From Lacrimispora sp. BS-2 (lineage in GTDB: Bacteria; Bacillota; Clostridia; Lachnospirales; Lachnospiraceae), in assembly GCF_040207125.1 (NCBI RefSeq), contig NZ_CP157940.1:1674001-1738000 (forward strand): DNA of 64,000 bases, in the 5' to 3' direction. Below, piece after piece: positions 26,750 through 35,750 of this stretch (the first letter of the stretch is position 1; each line of letters begins with the position of its first letter). The notes under the pieces were generated by a model that had not been told where the DNA came from, did no database searches, and worked only from the letters and a program-made list of their open reading frames with translations. The position numbers were made by a program, and so were the translations under genes.

Positions 26750-28177
26750 ATGAAAAATAAAGTGAATGGTCTTACTGCAGGACGCTTAACGATGATGGCT
26801 CTGGGAACCGTGATCGGCGGTTCCTTTTTTTTAGGCTCGTCAGTTGCCATTAAGGCTGCCGGTCCGGCAATCATTCTTTCTTATTTGATTTGCGCTATTA
26901 TGGTTTATTTCATTCTATTTGCGCTTTCGGAAATGACGGTATCCAATCCGGATTCCGCTTCTTTCCGAACATTTGCATCTCAGTATATAAACAAAGGCAC
27001 AGGCTTTGTGGTGGGCTGGGTCTATTGGACCGGAATGGTCATCTCCATGTCGAGTGAGGCCACCGCAGTTTCTATATTGTTCCGGACGTGGTTTCCGTCC
27101 GTCTCGATCCCAATCCTGGGTACCGCCCTGATCGTCGGGGTAACGCTATTAAACCTTTTGGGAGCAAAACAGTTAAGCCATCTGGAAAGCATTCTCTCAG
27201 CTATAAAGATTATAGCGATTATCGGATTTATTCTTTTAGGCTCTTTGATTGTTTTTGGTATCTTACCGGGTTCCCGTCCCTTAGGGATCAGCATATTGCG
27301 ATCGGAGCCATTTCTCCCCGGCGGCCTAAAAAGCCTGGCCGGAAGCATGCTGATCGTTTTATTCACCTATGCAGGTTTTGAAATCATCGGACTGGCTGCC
27401 AGTGAAACAGAAGATAAACAAAAAAATGTGCCCCGTGCCATCCACCTGACGGTTTTCTGGCTCGTGACACTTTATATTCTGTGTATTTCAATTCTTTTGC
27501 TGCTGGTCCCCAGCGAATCCTTAAGCGAAGACGTCAGCCCTATGGTTACGGCCTTAAACCTTTACCAAATGACCTGGGCCGGAACTGCTATGACAGTTAT
27601 CTTGATCAGCGCAATTTTGTCTACTATGGTAGCTGCAATGTTTGGAATCGGAAGAATGCTCCGTTCTCTTGTGGATGACCGGCTTGGTCCTGCATTTTTA
27701 AGGGACCAAACTGATGTTCCCTACCGGGGAATCTTATTTTCCGGTCTGTCCATGATGCTGTTTCTGTATGTCGGATTATTTTTTCCCGAAGTCTATCTGT
27801 TTTTGATCAGCTCCGGGGGATTCGCGTTGCTTTTCACTTATATCGTGCTCATGTATACCCATATCCGTTTCCGGAAAAAGAACGGGAAACCGGAAGGAAA
27901 CTGCCGCCTGTGCGGATTTCCGTATAGTTCCCTGTTTACCATGGCCGGATTGATCATAGCCATATTTAGCATGCCTTTTTTAAAAGGACAGACCTTAGGT
28001 TTCCTTGCAGGCATGGCACTTGTTGCTTTTTTTACGGTCTGCTACGCAATTGTAAAGGTAACAGGCAAACAAAAGATGCCGGAACAGAAACAATATCCAG
28101 CAGGTACACCGGAGCATCGCCGTATTTTGACGGAATTTTCGGAGGAAATCTCTGATACGGACAGGAAAAAGAAATAA
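26750..28177 (+). CDS. APC-superfamily amino acid permease
   Basis: About 475 residues with 12 predicted helices. The first helix has the APC motif MALGTVIGGSFFLGSS, followed by AGPAIILSYLICAI and FVVGWVYWTGMV. I start it at ATG 26750 (MKNKVNGLTAGR) because a GAGGAAT site lies 7 bases upstream; the longer reading begins in non-coding-like sequence. Imports or exchanges an unknown amino acid across the membrane. Monocistronic, ended by the hairpin at 28196-28229. Confidence 0.88.
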   Translation: MKNKVNGLTAGRLTMMALGTVIGGSFFLGSSVAIKAAGPAIILSYLICAIMVYFILFALSEMTVSNPDSASFRTFASQYINKGTGFVVGWVYWTGMVISMSSEATAVSILFRTWFPSVSIPILGTALIVGVTLLNLLGAKQLSHLESILSAIKIIAIIGFILLGSLIVFGILPGSRPLGISILRSEPFLPGGLKSLAGSMLIVLFTYAGFEIIGLAASETEDKQKNVPRAIHLTVFWLVTLYILCISILLLLVPSESLSEDVSPMVTALNLYQMTWAGTAMTVILISAILSTMVAAMFGIGRMLRSLVDDRLGPAFLRDQTDVPYRGILFSGLSMMLFLYVGLFFPEVYLFLISSGGFALLFTYIVLMYTHIRFRKKNGKPEGNCRLCGFPYSSLFTMAGLIIAIFSMPFLKGQTLGFLAGMALVAFFTVCYAIVKVTGKQKMPEQKQYPAGTPEHRRILTEFSEEISDTDRKKK

Positions 28178-28195
28178 AATATTTCCCTGGCAAGT

Positions 28196-28240
28196 GGCGG
28201 CTTTGAAAAACACTCAATTCAAAGCCACCTCTTACCTGTT
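28196..28240 (+). terminator. Terminator of the APC permease gene
   Basis: Twelve-base arms at 28196-28207 and 28218-28229 (GGCTTTGAA core, one mismatch), followed by a T-containing tail. It lies between convergent genes and may serve both. Confidence 0.65.
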
Positions 28241-28283
28241 TATCTCCCTTTATTTTTTTGGATATGATATACGCTTCAAATTT

Positions 28284-30548
28284 TCACTCCATATTTTGCT
28301 GCTGTTTCTGAATCAAAGAGATATTGAACCGCTCGGTTTCATTCAGCATATTTTCTTCAAAATCTTCTGGAGCAATGGTTCCTTCATACCAGCTGCATTG
28401 ATTAAAATATCTCTTCAGTTCCTGATCAGCAAATCGCCTGCCATGTCTTGCATAAATCTCGTTTTTGGCGATCCGCTGCTGGCCGGCTGAAAGATTCCAT
28501 AAATCCTGCTCCTGCAACCGACTATGGCTGCTGTTAGGAAATACAAATTCAGCCCCGTCATATTTTGCCGTATCAGACTGAATCCGGAAAGCATCCCGGA
28601 TTTGACCGGTCTCACTTTGCATCTTATTGTATTCCTCTCTTATTGCACTGTCTTCCATATAAAATGTCACATCTGTTGGCCGTGACATTACGTAGACATA
28701 GGGACCATCATATCCCCATACTTCATAATCCGGCAGATTCACATAGCTGCAGTCCGAATACGTCTGAATATAGAATAAAACTCCATCGCCCATCAAATCA
28801 TAGGATTTTTTCTGATGGTAGCTGCACCCTCCCTCAAACTCTTTTCTAACTGCAAGGCCATTCCAATCTTCCGGCAAAACCAGCTCAAAGCCTGGCGCCT
28901 GGGAATCAGAAGCCTGAAAAGCCGGCTCCTGCTCCGTTTCAGACACCTCCGTTTCCATTGACTCCTCTTCTGCCTTCGCTGTATCACTTGTTTGCGATAT
29001 GAGTTTTTCAGCTTCAGTCTCTTCATATGCTCTCGTTTCACTTGCTCCCGAATATGTACCCATTAACATATCGCCACCAAACACAACCGTACAAATGCAA
29101 AGCACCCCGGTTAAAACAATCCGGCACACAAGTCCGGCCTTATCTTTGAGAAAATCCGGGGATTCCAAATAGGTACAGGATCCATATCTCATGGCCTCCC
29201 TGACGGCTATATTTTCAGGGCTGTACGAAAGCAGATTATTGCAGATATCTTTTGCCTTTTCAGTTTCACCTGCCTGCACATGAACTTTCATCTGAATGGG
29301 CATAAGCGGGATACGATGAAATGCATCTGGATAACGATCATAATACACATTCACGTAGGCTTCTGCTTGTCCAAATTTCCGATCCATATAAGCCTTCCTG
29401 ATTTCAGTTAACAGAAGTACCGCCTCTCCCTTCTTTTTTAATTTAGGATAATTATTTACAAGCTGCTTCTGGTATGCAAATTCTGCTTCGGCCTCTTCTC
29501 CCCTTCCTAACCCCAGGAAGCATGCCTGAAGAATATTACTGTGAAACAGCTGCATCATTTTCTTTTCCTGAACACCTTTCCAGCCATAATCCGCCAGTCT
29601 CAATGCCTGATCATATCTTCCTGCCCTGGAAAGTCCAACGGCAGCATTATGTACTTGTATCTTATAGTAAGACTGATAACGGTAAGAACCATATGACGCC
29701 TCCATTAAAAAAGCTGCAGCAGCAGTAAGAGGCCGATTCTCTCTTGTAAGTACCTCTATATGCTTTATTGCCCAATAAACTTCTAAAACAACTCCTAAAC
29801 TTACAATCACCAGAGTGAAAATTAAAACAGTTCTTATACGGTCTGCTGAATTCAGAAAAACCCACCTGTATAAATATTCCTGAAGAACGTAAAGACTTAA
29901 TCCACATACAAAAAATACTATCAGGCACCGGTTCCAGTATCGTCTCCTGTCATGAATCAAAAACCACCGTTTCCCGGCTTCAAATGCTGCCTGATTTTCC
30001 GGATAATCCATAAATTCCAACAGTATTTCTTTTGCATGGTCTCTCTTTTTTTTATTATTCTTAAAAAACGGAAAAGCGCCCAGTATCCCAAATATGGCAA
30101 CAACATACGGGTAAAGGTACGCCCGAATATTGGCCATCCCGCCTTCACTACAGCGAATGGAAGACAGCCCCTCAGAACTTAATATTTCCCATTGCCACTT
30201 TTCTGTATTGTCAAGGCCAAGCAGCCAAAGATGAATTGGCGTGCTGTCTGATATTTTTTTCCTGATATTTCCCTCTATTGTCAGCCTCGTCTGCTGCTCT
30301 TCCGATTTTCCTGTATTGCTGACCGCAACATGAACGCCTTTTACCGCAGTAAAAACATCAACATTCCCGCCATTTGCCCCAACATTAATTACAAATTTCT
30401 GATCTGACGGCATAATTTCCATATCCAAAAAATGCAGCCGCTTTCCTTCACTCAGAGAAATCCACAGTACAAAGCAACCGATCAAGACGCCCAGTCCATA
30501 ATATAAGAACCGCACTTTGCTTAACCTTACCCCAACTTTTTTATCCAT
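28284..30548 (-). CDS. Multi-spanning membrane protein with C-terminal YARHG domain
   Basis: About 754 residues. Start chosen at ATG 30548 (MDKKVGVRLSKV) with GGAGTGG upstream. There are several membrane segments: near residue 13-31, about 165-185, two around 205-265, and one near 500. Between the third set and the last lies an alpha-helical, TPR-like region (YDQALRLADYGWKG, AEAYVNVYYDRYPD). After an acidic low-complexity linker, an outer domain ends in the YARHG motif at about residue 699 (NEIYARHGRRF) with the W and F residues typical of that domain. YARHG domains are extracellular and of unknown function. Single gene between two terminators or spacers. Confidence 0.85.
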   Translation of the reverse strand: MDKKVGVRLSKVRFLYYGLGVLIGCFVLWISLSEGKRLHFLDMEIMPSDQKFVINVGANGGNVDVFTAVKGVHVAVSNTGKSEEQQTRLTIEGNIRKKISDSTPIHLWLLGLDNTEKWQWEILSSEGLSSIRCSEGGMANIRAYLYPYVVAIFGILGAFPFFKNNKKKRDHAKEILLEFMDYPENQAAFEAGKRWFLIHDRRRYWNRCLIVFFVCGLSLYVLQEYLYRWVFLNSADRIRTVLIFTLVIVSLGVVLEVYWAIKHIEVLTRENRPLTAAAAFLMEASYGSYRYQSYYKIQVHNAAVGLSRAGRYDQALRLADYGWKGVQEKKMMQLFHSNILQACFLGLGRGEEAEAEFAYQKQLVNNYPKLKKKGEAVLLLTEIRKAYMDRKFGQAEAYVNVYYDRYPDAFHRIPLMPIQMKVHVQAGETEKAKDICNNLLSYSPENIAVREAMRYGSCTYLESPDFLKDKAGLVCRIVLTGVLCICTVVFGGDMLMGTYSGASETRAYEETEAEKLISQTSDTAKAEEESMETEVSETEQEPAFQASDSQAPGFELVLPEDWNGLAVRKEFEGGCSYHQKKSYDLMGDGVLFYIQTYSDCSYVNLPDYEVWGYDGPYVYVMSRPTDVTFYMEDSAIREEYNKMQSETGQIRDAFRIQSDTAKYDGAEFVFPNSSHSRLQEQDLWNLSAGQQRIAKNEIYARHGRRFADQELKRYFNQCSWYEGTIAPEDFEENMLNETERFNISLIQKQQQNME

Positions 30549-30856
30549 TCTTCCACTCCTGCTAAAAATATATAGAATAAATTTAATGATAGCACAAAAA
30601 TGAATCAAAGAAAAACTAAATCATAAATATCTTCTAACAAATCATCTTTTTGCTCTTCTGTTTTTAATTCTTATTCAAGCGGTTCCTTCTGGCCGCCTAA
30701 ATAATTCGGCCTGCCTGATGCCGCCCTTAATAGCATAAAAATAAGCCCGATAAAAGGGCCAGTTAATTTATTTATTTTGTTTTGTTAAATAATATAGCAA
30801 AAGCAGTATCCTGAATTTGAAGAATACCGCTTTTAGCCTGAGACTAGCATTTGTTA
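30549..30856. other. Spacer with a possible membrane-protein tail remnant
   Basis: A 308-bp gap. On the minus strand at about 30672-30770 there is a short stop-to-stop reading with a hydrophobic stretch (LTGPFIGLIFMLLRAASG) that could be the tail of a lost membrane protein. Otherwise AT-rich with no recognisable element. Confidence 0.3.
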
Positions 30857-31240
30857 TTAATGATTCCATACTACAAAGCAAAACGGATGCCCGGCAGGAT
30901 CGAGCATAGTAATCCACTCTTCACCGCCATATTGCTCATTAGCAATTTGGGCACCTAATTTAATTGCTTTTCCAATCGCTTCCTTTAGTTCATTTTTATC
31001 GGCTACTGCAAAGTCCAAATGCGCCATCATTTGCTGTTGCCCCGGTTGTGATGGCCATGTTGGAGGAATGTAATTTTCATCATATTGAAAAGCTATTCCC
31101 ATTTCTTCTTCATCCGAGTGTATCCCCACAAAAGTATCTAGTTCAAATACCACTGGCCAATGCAAAAGACCTGTGTAAAAAGCTAGCAGCTGCGGTATAT
31201 CGCTGCATTCTAAAATCACTGTTTTTAATTTAATTGCCAT
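30857..31240 (-). CDS. Glyoxalase/VOC superfamily protein
   Basis: A 127-residue single-domain VOC protein: LECSDIPQLLAFYTGLLHWP in the first beta-alpha-beta-beta-beta unit, MAHLDFAVADKNELKEAIG in the second, and the final MLDPAGHPFCFVVW. These small proteins are often dioxygenases, resistance or isomerase enzymes; substrate unknown. Start follows AAGGAGG. Monocistronic. Confidence 0.85.
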   Translation of the reverse strand: MAIKLKTVILECSDIPQLLAFYTGLLHWPVVFELDTFVGIHSDEEEMGIAFQYDENYIPPTWPSQPGQQQMMAHLDFAVADKNELKEAIGKAIKLGAQIANEQYGGEEWITMLDPAGHPFCFVVWNH

Positions 31241-31620
31241 ATAGACCTCCTTTGGTTTTCTTTATTGTAACAAAGAAGGATATTACTTAAAACCTCAATA
31301 ACAATTAATAAATAACTATGAGTACAGCATTATTGTTATACTAAATAGCGATGAAACAATGGGGTTGAATGGGGTAATTCCCATGGTTTTGATTCCCGGC
31401 TGTTAATGGGGGCCAGTCACCCGGTATTATCTTCCCTATTGTACTTTTAGGCGGCATAGTGATCGGTCATGTCAATTACATATTTACCGCAAATTTATTA
31501 TTCTGAGTAGTTTAATTGCTGTTTTAACTCGTAATTTAAGATTTAAAACGAACATATGTTTGCTTTTTGATTTTGTATATGTTATACTACTTATGAAAAG
31601 ATACATAAGGAGTAATTATA
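31241..31620. other. Spacer with a possible membrane-protein tail remnant
   Basis: A 380-bp gap. At about 31403-31506 the plus strand reads a hydrophobic fragment (SPGIIFPIVLLGGIVIG) that ends in a stop, suggesting the tail of a decayed membrane protein. The region from about 31560 to the ATG at 31621 holds an AT-rich promoter-like stretch and an AAGGAG site for the zinc-ribbon gene. Confidence 0.3.
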
Positions 31621-31836
31621 ATGGAAAAACAATTTAAAAAAGATGAATGTTGCGTTTTTATTGAATACGGATTAAATGCGTTGGAAGAAATAGGTTGGTA
31701 TGGCGAAACAAAATTTGTATGTCCTCTGTGCGGATATAATAATGCCAACGCTAAAAGGATTAAAACACCTAATAAAGTTCGTAATAAGTCAACCTGGTTA
31801 TATTGTGAAGAATGCGGAATGCTTGTTCATGGATAA
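31621..31836 (+). CDS. Small zinc-ribbon protein
   Basis: A 71-residue protein with two cysteine pairs, CPLCGY (about residues 37-42) and CEECGM (about 63-68), spaced to bind one zinc. N-terminus is rich in charged residues. It has a strong TAAGGAG site and a terminator after it at 31953-31994. No specific function is recognised; such ribbons bind nucleic acids or proteins. Confidence 0.65.
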   Translation: MEKQFKKDECCVFIEYGLNALEEIGWYGETKFVCPLCGYNNANAKRIKTPNKVRNKSTWLYCEECGMLVHG

Positions 31837-31952
31837 AGGATCAGAGGGAAAGGCATAAATGTCCTGCCTCTTTTTTATAGAGGGATTATTTTTATTATTT
31901 AGTTTCAAGATTTCCTGAAGGCTAAATATTTACAATGATTTGACTTCTACGC

Positions 31953-31994
31953 TTTTTTAAGAGCAAGGAGCGCATTTTCCCTGCTCTTAAAAAA
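31953..31994. terminator. Bidirectional terminator between convergent genes
   Basis: Thirteen-base arms (31953-31965 with 31982-31994) containing AAGAGCA/TGCTCTT flanked by T-runs and A-runs, so it can stop transcription in both directions between the zinc-ribbon gene and the NifX-like gene. Confidence 0.8.
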
Positions 31995-32055
31995 CAGACA
32001 CCAAAAGCTGCTATTGTAATAAAATAAAGTGCAGTCTTCCTATATAAATCCTTAA

Positions 32056-32415
32056 CTATTCTCCGCATTCATCGTGATGTTGGTGCTCATGGCAAACAGA
32101 ACCTGTAGATTTCAGAGTACCTTGCAGATAAGCTTCCGCTGCTGCTTTCGCATTACCACTTGCCCCGACGATCACTTCTATGCCTTTTTCATTAAAGATA
32201 TCAACGGCACCGCCGCCCATTCCACCTGAGATAACTACATTAACCCCCCTGTCATTTAGAAAGTTAGGAAGAAATCCAGGCTTATGCCCTGGGTTTGGTA
32301 TAGACTCACTCTTAACAATCTGATTGTTTAAAGCTTCAAAAATATTGAAGTTGACGCAATGCCCAAAATGCTCGGTTACCTTTTCGTTTTCACTTGCCAC
32401 AGCAATTTTAATCAT
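32056..32415 (-). CDS. NifX/NifB-type dinitrogenase iron-molybdenum cofactor family protein
   Basis: A 119-residue protein of the NifX/NafY-like domain family (VASENEKVTEHFGHCVNFNI, VVISGGMGGGAVDIFNEKGIEVI). These proteins bind or carry Fe-S or FeMo-co-like clusters. The C-terminus is His/Cys-rich (CHEHQHHDECGE), a likely metal-binding tail. It overlaps the Mrp gene by 8 bp. No nitrogenase structural genes lie nearby, so its cluster is probably for another Fe-S process. Confidence 0.85.
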   Translation of the reverse strand: MIKIAVASENEKVTEHFGHCVNFNIFEALNNQIVKSESIPNPGHKPGFLPNFLNDRGVNVVISGGMGGGAVDIFNEKGIEVIVGASGNAKAAAEAYLQGTLKSTGSVCHEHQHHDECGE

Positions 32416-33256
32416 TTTCTTTCTCCTCCATTTTTTCTAATATTTTTGCGACTGAATCAAACCAGTTTCCGTCAAAAAGCTCTATCATACCCTTATCGCA
32501 TGCAGCTGAAATTTTCGGATCAATCGGCAATTTTGCAAGAACCTTTAAGTTATGCTTCTCAGCAATTTCTTCAATATGGCTATCACCAAATATTTTATAA
32601 TCCTTGCCGTTATCAGGACATTTAAAATATGACATATTTTCTACCAGGCCAATGATGGGTATCTTCATCATCTCAGCCATTTTGACCGCTTTCGATACAA
32701 TCATCGATACCAGCTCCTGCGGAGATGTGACTATTATAATCCCATCAACGGCAATTGATTGAAATACCGTAAGGGGAACATCACCGGTGCCCGGCGGCAT
32801 ATCAATGAACATGAAATCCACATCGCTCCAGATAACATCAGTCCAGAATTGCTTGACGGTACCGGCAATAATCGGTCCTCTCCAGACAACCGGATCGGTA
32901 TCGTTTTCTAAAAGTAAATTGACAGACATAATGTCAATGCCAGTCCTGGTTTTGACGGGAAATAATCCAAATTCGCTGCTCGTAGCTTTTTCCTTAATAC
33001 CAAAGGTTTTAGGAATAGACGGCCCAGTAACATCCGCATCAAGAATGGCGGAATGAAACCCCATTCTGTTCATTGTAACCGCCAGCATGGAAGTAACGAG
33101 TGACTTTCCGACACCTCCTTTGCCACTGACAACACCAATCACCCTTTTGATGCTGCTCATTGTGTGCGGTTTCTCAAAGAAATCGGTTTTTTGTTCTTGT
33201 CTTTCTGCACACTCTTCCGAGCAGCTGCTGCAACTTTGGTTGCAATTATTGCTCAT
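32408..33256 (-). CDS. Mrp/NBP35-type Fe-S cluster carrier ATPase
   Basis: About 282 residues. N-terminal cysteines (CNQSCSSCSEEC) precede the deviant Walker A GKGGVGKS, and the P-loop family motifs MPPGTGDVPLT and the CxxC-like late cysteine segment are visible. Mrp proteins hold and transfer Fe-S clusters. Start set at ATG 33256, with AAAGGAG eight bases upstream; the longer reading adds MKNKGADI without such a site. Part of a leftward cluster with NifX, MinD-like ATPase and DUF134. Confidence 0.85.
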   Translation of the reverse strand: MSNNCNQSCSSCSEECAERQEQKTDFFEKPHTMSSIKRVIGVVSGKGGVGKSLVTSMLAVTMNRMGFHSAILDADVTGPSIPKTFGIKEKATSSEFGLFPVKTRTGIDIMSVNLLLENDTDPVVWRGPIIAGTVKQFWTDVIWSDVDFMFIDMPPGTGDVPLTVFQSIAVDGIIIVTSPQELVSMIVSKAVKMAEMMKIPIIGLVENMSYFKCPDNGKDYKIFGDSHIEEIAEKHNLKVLAKLPIDPKISAACDKGMIELFDGNWFDSVAKILEKMEEKEND

Positions 33257-33356
33257 AATATCAGCTCCTTTATTTTTCATTATTATTATTTTGAGTTTCT
33301 TTTTTAAACGTTCTTAGTTCTTCACCATGATCATCATACCCCTAGCCACCGCCTTC

Positions 33357-34217
33357 TTAAAACAGCAGTTCCATGGTCTTTTTATAGATATCTTTTACTG
33401 CCGCCCCCGCTGCACAATTACTATCCACAATGGTCTGCCCTCGATTGATGGCTTTGACTGCTTCCGGATCAAAAGGTATCTTACCCATAAAAGGCAGGCC
33501 TTGTTTCTTACAAAGCGCCTGGATTTTATCTGTATTTCCATAATTGGTATTAAATTTGTTAACACAAACTGCTGTTTTCGTTCCAAACTTTTCCGCAGTT
33601 TTTATAATTCGCTCCATATCACTTATGCCTGATATGGAAGGTTCAGCCACAATTAATACCATGTCCACACCCCTAAGGGATGCAATGACAGGACAGCCTA
33701 TACCAGGAGAACCATCAACAATAGCAAGTTCGACATTCGCTGATGCCGACTTCATCTGTTTTTTCACCTCAGTGACCAGCTTACCAGAAGTACCGCTGCC
33801 CATTTTAAGTTCTGCTGTTGAAAAAACTTTTTCTTCATTCTCATACAACATAAGCGCTCCGGCTGCAGCTGGCTTTAAAGATACAGCGCCTGTAGGGCAA
33901 ATGGCTTCACAGACCCCACAGCCCTCACAAGCAAAAGGGTCTGCCTTGTATGTCTTATTTATAGAAATAGCATCAAACCTGCAGTTTTGTCTGCACTGGT
34001 CACATTCAATACACTGTTGCGGGCTTATCTCAGCTTTGGGCAGGCCATAATAATCTGCTTTCACCGGTTCAGAACGCTGTCCTGTTATAAGGTGTAGGTT
34101 CGGTGCATCCACATCACAATCCGCGTAAGCCCTGGCATTGGAAAGCTTGATATACGCGCTGGCTATCGTCGTTTTTCCCGTGCCACCTTTGCCGCTAAGG
34201 ATTAGCAATTGTTTCAT
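33357..34217 (-). CDS. MinD-superfamily ATPase with inserted 2[4Fe-4S] ferredoxin domain
   Basis: A 286-residue P-loop ATPase: GKGGTGKTTI (deviant Walker A) and CDVDAPNLHLI at the N-terminus. An inserted ferredoxin region holds CIECDQCRQNCRFDA and CEGCGVCEAICPTGA. IVDGSPGIGCPV gives the Walker B area. This type occurs in pairs next to NifX and DUF134 genes in Clostridia and is thought to act in Fe-S cluster handling. Here its usual partner is broken (34195-34784), and the two genes overlap by 23 bp. Confidence 0.9.
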   Translation of the reverse strand: MKQLLILSGKGGTGKTTIASAYIKLSNARAYADCDVDAPNLHLITGQRSEPVKADYYGLPKAEISPQQCIECDQCRQNCRFDAISINKTYKADPFACEGCGVCEAICPTGAVSLKPAAAGALMLYENEEKVFSTAELKMGSGTSGKLVTEVKKQMKSASANVELAIVDGSPGIGCPVIASLRGVDMVLIVAEPSISGISDMERIIKTAEKFGTKTAVCVNKFNTNYGNTDKIQALCKKQGLPFMGKIPFDPEAVKAINRGQTIVDSNCAAGAAVKDIYKKTMELLF

Positions 34218-34784
34218 GCCGCACCTCCTTTGTCACTGTTTCTAACAGAGAAGAAAAAATTGCCTGATATTTTTCATTTTCCCTTACGGCAATTTTTGCA
34301 TTTGAATTCAACATCCCAAGCTCATTATCAAATGGAATTCGGCATAATATCTTAATGTTTCTTTCCAAACAAAAATTTTCTGCAGGATTTTCTCCTTCCA
34401 AACATTTATTAAGAACCACTCCGCATTGCTTACCTCCATGACTATGAAATCCAGCATGAATTTCATCCAGCAAAGAAAGTTTTCCGGCAATAAACGCATC
34501 AATATTCTCTTTGGCTGGAGCATTTGTGGTTTTGAATATTTTGATATCAGCAGCATTGAACACATCAACAGCATTTTCACCACATCGGGGAGTAAGCAAT
34601 GCGTCTGCCTTATTGTCTACGATTATTTGTGCAGCCTTAACCCCTCGCCGCCTGTACTTACCGCTGCAGTGTTACCAAGAAATGTACCTTCTTTCGTCTC
34701 CGAATCCACATCAGTCTTCGGCATACTATGAACATTTTGAGGACACACAAAGGGTTCAATTACTTTTTCTGAATATATGATCAA
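34195..34784 (-). pseudogene. nifX::minD deletion fusion with frameshift
   Basis: The reading starts at TTG 34782-34784, overlapping the DUF134 stop as TTGA, with AAGGTGA upstream. It first resembles a NifX-family protein (SETKEGTFLGNTAAVSTGGEG), then needs a one-base frameshift near 34640 to continue as KAAQIIVDNKADALLTPRCG and FHSHGGK, the normal NifX end. Without a stop it runs directly into the C-terminal third of a MinD-type ATPase (GVVLNKCLEGENPAENF, CRIPFDNELG), so that the ATPase's Walker A part is missing. The best explanation is a deletion joining nifX to the tail of the first minD gene, plus a frameshift. The N-terminal NifX strand is also aberrant. Probably non-functional. Confidence 0.75.
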
Positions 34785-35158
34785 TCACCTTGATCCTCAT
34801 TATCCGGACACCCACGGCTTCGCTCATATCTACGGCAGCCACGACCACAACCATTTCCCATACCGTCGCAAAGCCGATATTCGCCTCCTTCAATCAACAA
34901 TACCTTTCCGTTTACTAATGATTCAGCCAGCTTCTTTCTCGCTTCGATATAAATACCTTGTACCGTTGTGCGAGCGACATTCATCTTATTTGCACACTCT
35001 TCTTGTGTAAAGCCTTCTAGATCGATAAGTCTTATCGTTTCATACTCGTCAACTGTCATATTCACACAATTCGTCGCATCTGCAGGGAAACCAAGAGGTC
35101 CGAATCGATTGCTCTCGGGTAAGCAGCATACTTTTCTCCATTTCATTGGCCTTGGCAT
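34781..35158 (-). CDS. DUF134/UPF0251 family HTH protein
   Basis: A 125-residue member of DUF134. It starts [15 protein letters not shown] and has a sigma-70 region 4-like helix-turn-helix ([20 protein letters not shown], then [11 protein letters not shown]). The glycine- and cysteine-rich tail ([21 protein letters not shown]) may hold metal. Found next to NifX/MinD genes in many Clostridia, where it is probably their regulator. It may act on the dyads at 35536-35595. Confidence 0.85.
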   Translation of the reverse strand: MPRPMKWRKVCCLPESNRFGPLGFPADATNCVNMTVDEYETIRLIDLEGFTQEECANKMNVARTTVQGIYIEARKKLAESLVNGKVLLIEGGEYRLCDGMGNGCGRGCRRYERSRGCPDNEDQGD

Positions 35159-35236
35159 AATCCTATCACCTCACTCGCATTATGTAGTAGCAGTGTTTAT
35201 AGTCCCGCTCCAAGGACTTTATTACTATACTGTTTT

Positions 35237-35420
35237 AGATACTGTGGACTGGTTTCACCTCTCTCCCGCTTGATGATTTCAGAAAGGAGAAAACCGATAA
35301 AGCGGATTCCCATATCATTGCCGCTATACTTATGTCTGGCATGAACTTGAAATCCTGCTCAGACACATCTTATCGTAAAGAAGTATTTAAATCATATGAC
35401 CCGCTACCGTTTTGATTAAG
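35237..35420 (+). mobile_element. IS110-family remnant (internally deleted)
   Basis: From 35237 it shares AGATACTGTGGACT with the left flank of the IS110 copy at 55188, then jumps into the transposase middle part (RKEKTDKADSHIIAAILMSG, about 35279-35340) ending in a stop near 35418. This is the KTDKAD motif of IS110 transposases. The left end and this piece only, so immobile. It lies between the promoter at 35564-35591 and the DUF134 gene, lengthening that leader. Confidence 0.6.
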
Positions 35421-35453
35421 TGCAGGAGCGGGCATAATATTTCCAGATGCCTC

Positions 35454-35516
35454 TCATATCTCTTCTGCCCATTTTATAAGGCTGTCAAACCTCTCTATGA
35501 AGCATCCAGGTGCCAT
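35454..35516 (-). CDS. Possible 20-residue leader ORF
   Basis: Just downstream of the consensus promoter (start site about 35557) an AGGGGG site precedes ATG at 35514-35516. It encodes 20 residues (MAPGCFIERFDSLIKWAEEI) and a stop. Could be a leader peptide, or a truncated gene whose rest was lost with the IS110 insertion. No known family. Confidence 0.3.
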   Translation of the reverse strand: MAPGCFIERFDSLIKWAEEI

Positions 35517-35535
35517 ACGATTTAAACCCCCTTTA

Positions 35536-35595
35536 TTTATGACATATGTCAATTACATTTTCTATTATACTCAGTTTATGACATATGTCAATTAC
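35536..35595 (-). promoter_or_regulatory. Consensus sigma-A promoter with two identical palindromic operators
   Basis: On the minus strand TTGACA (35586-35591), a 16-bp spacer and TATAAT (35564-35569) form a near-ideal vegetative promoter. A 21-bp unit with core GACATATGTC is present twice (35536-35556 and 35575-35595, 39 bp apart). One copy overlaps the -35, the other lies just after the start site, a repression-like layout. TTGAC-N4-GTCAT resembles Crp/Fnr-type half-site spacing. It faces the DUF134/NifX/Mrp cluster about 400 bp away. Confidence 0.75.
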
Positions 35596-35750
35596 TTATG
35601 GAATATTTATTCTAATATACTTATTAAAAATATTTTTTTAAAGCAATTAATGTCAGCAAATTGCATTCATAAAAGCCCGCCCATGGCTGATAAACATAAA
35701 AAAGAGTAATCGTTAATTAACGACTACCCTTAATTATTGGTTTTTGGGGA

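Noticed and set aside
32056..35158. Nitrogenase-related cluster
   Set aside because: NifX-like, Mrp and MinD proteins occur widely without nitrogen fixation, and no nifHDK, nifE/N or nifB gene is present.
35536..35595. Repeated 21-bp palindromic units as the start of a CRISPR array
   Set aside because: Only two copies, 39 bp apart, overlapping a promoter; no spacers and no cas genes in the window.
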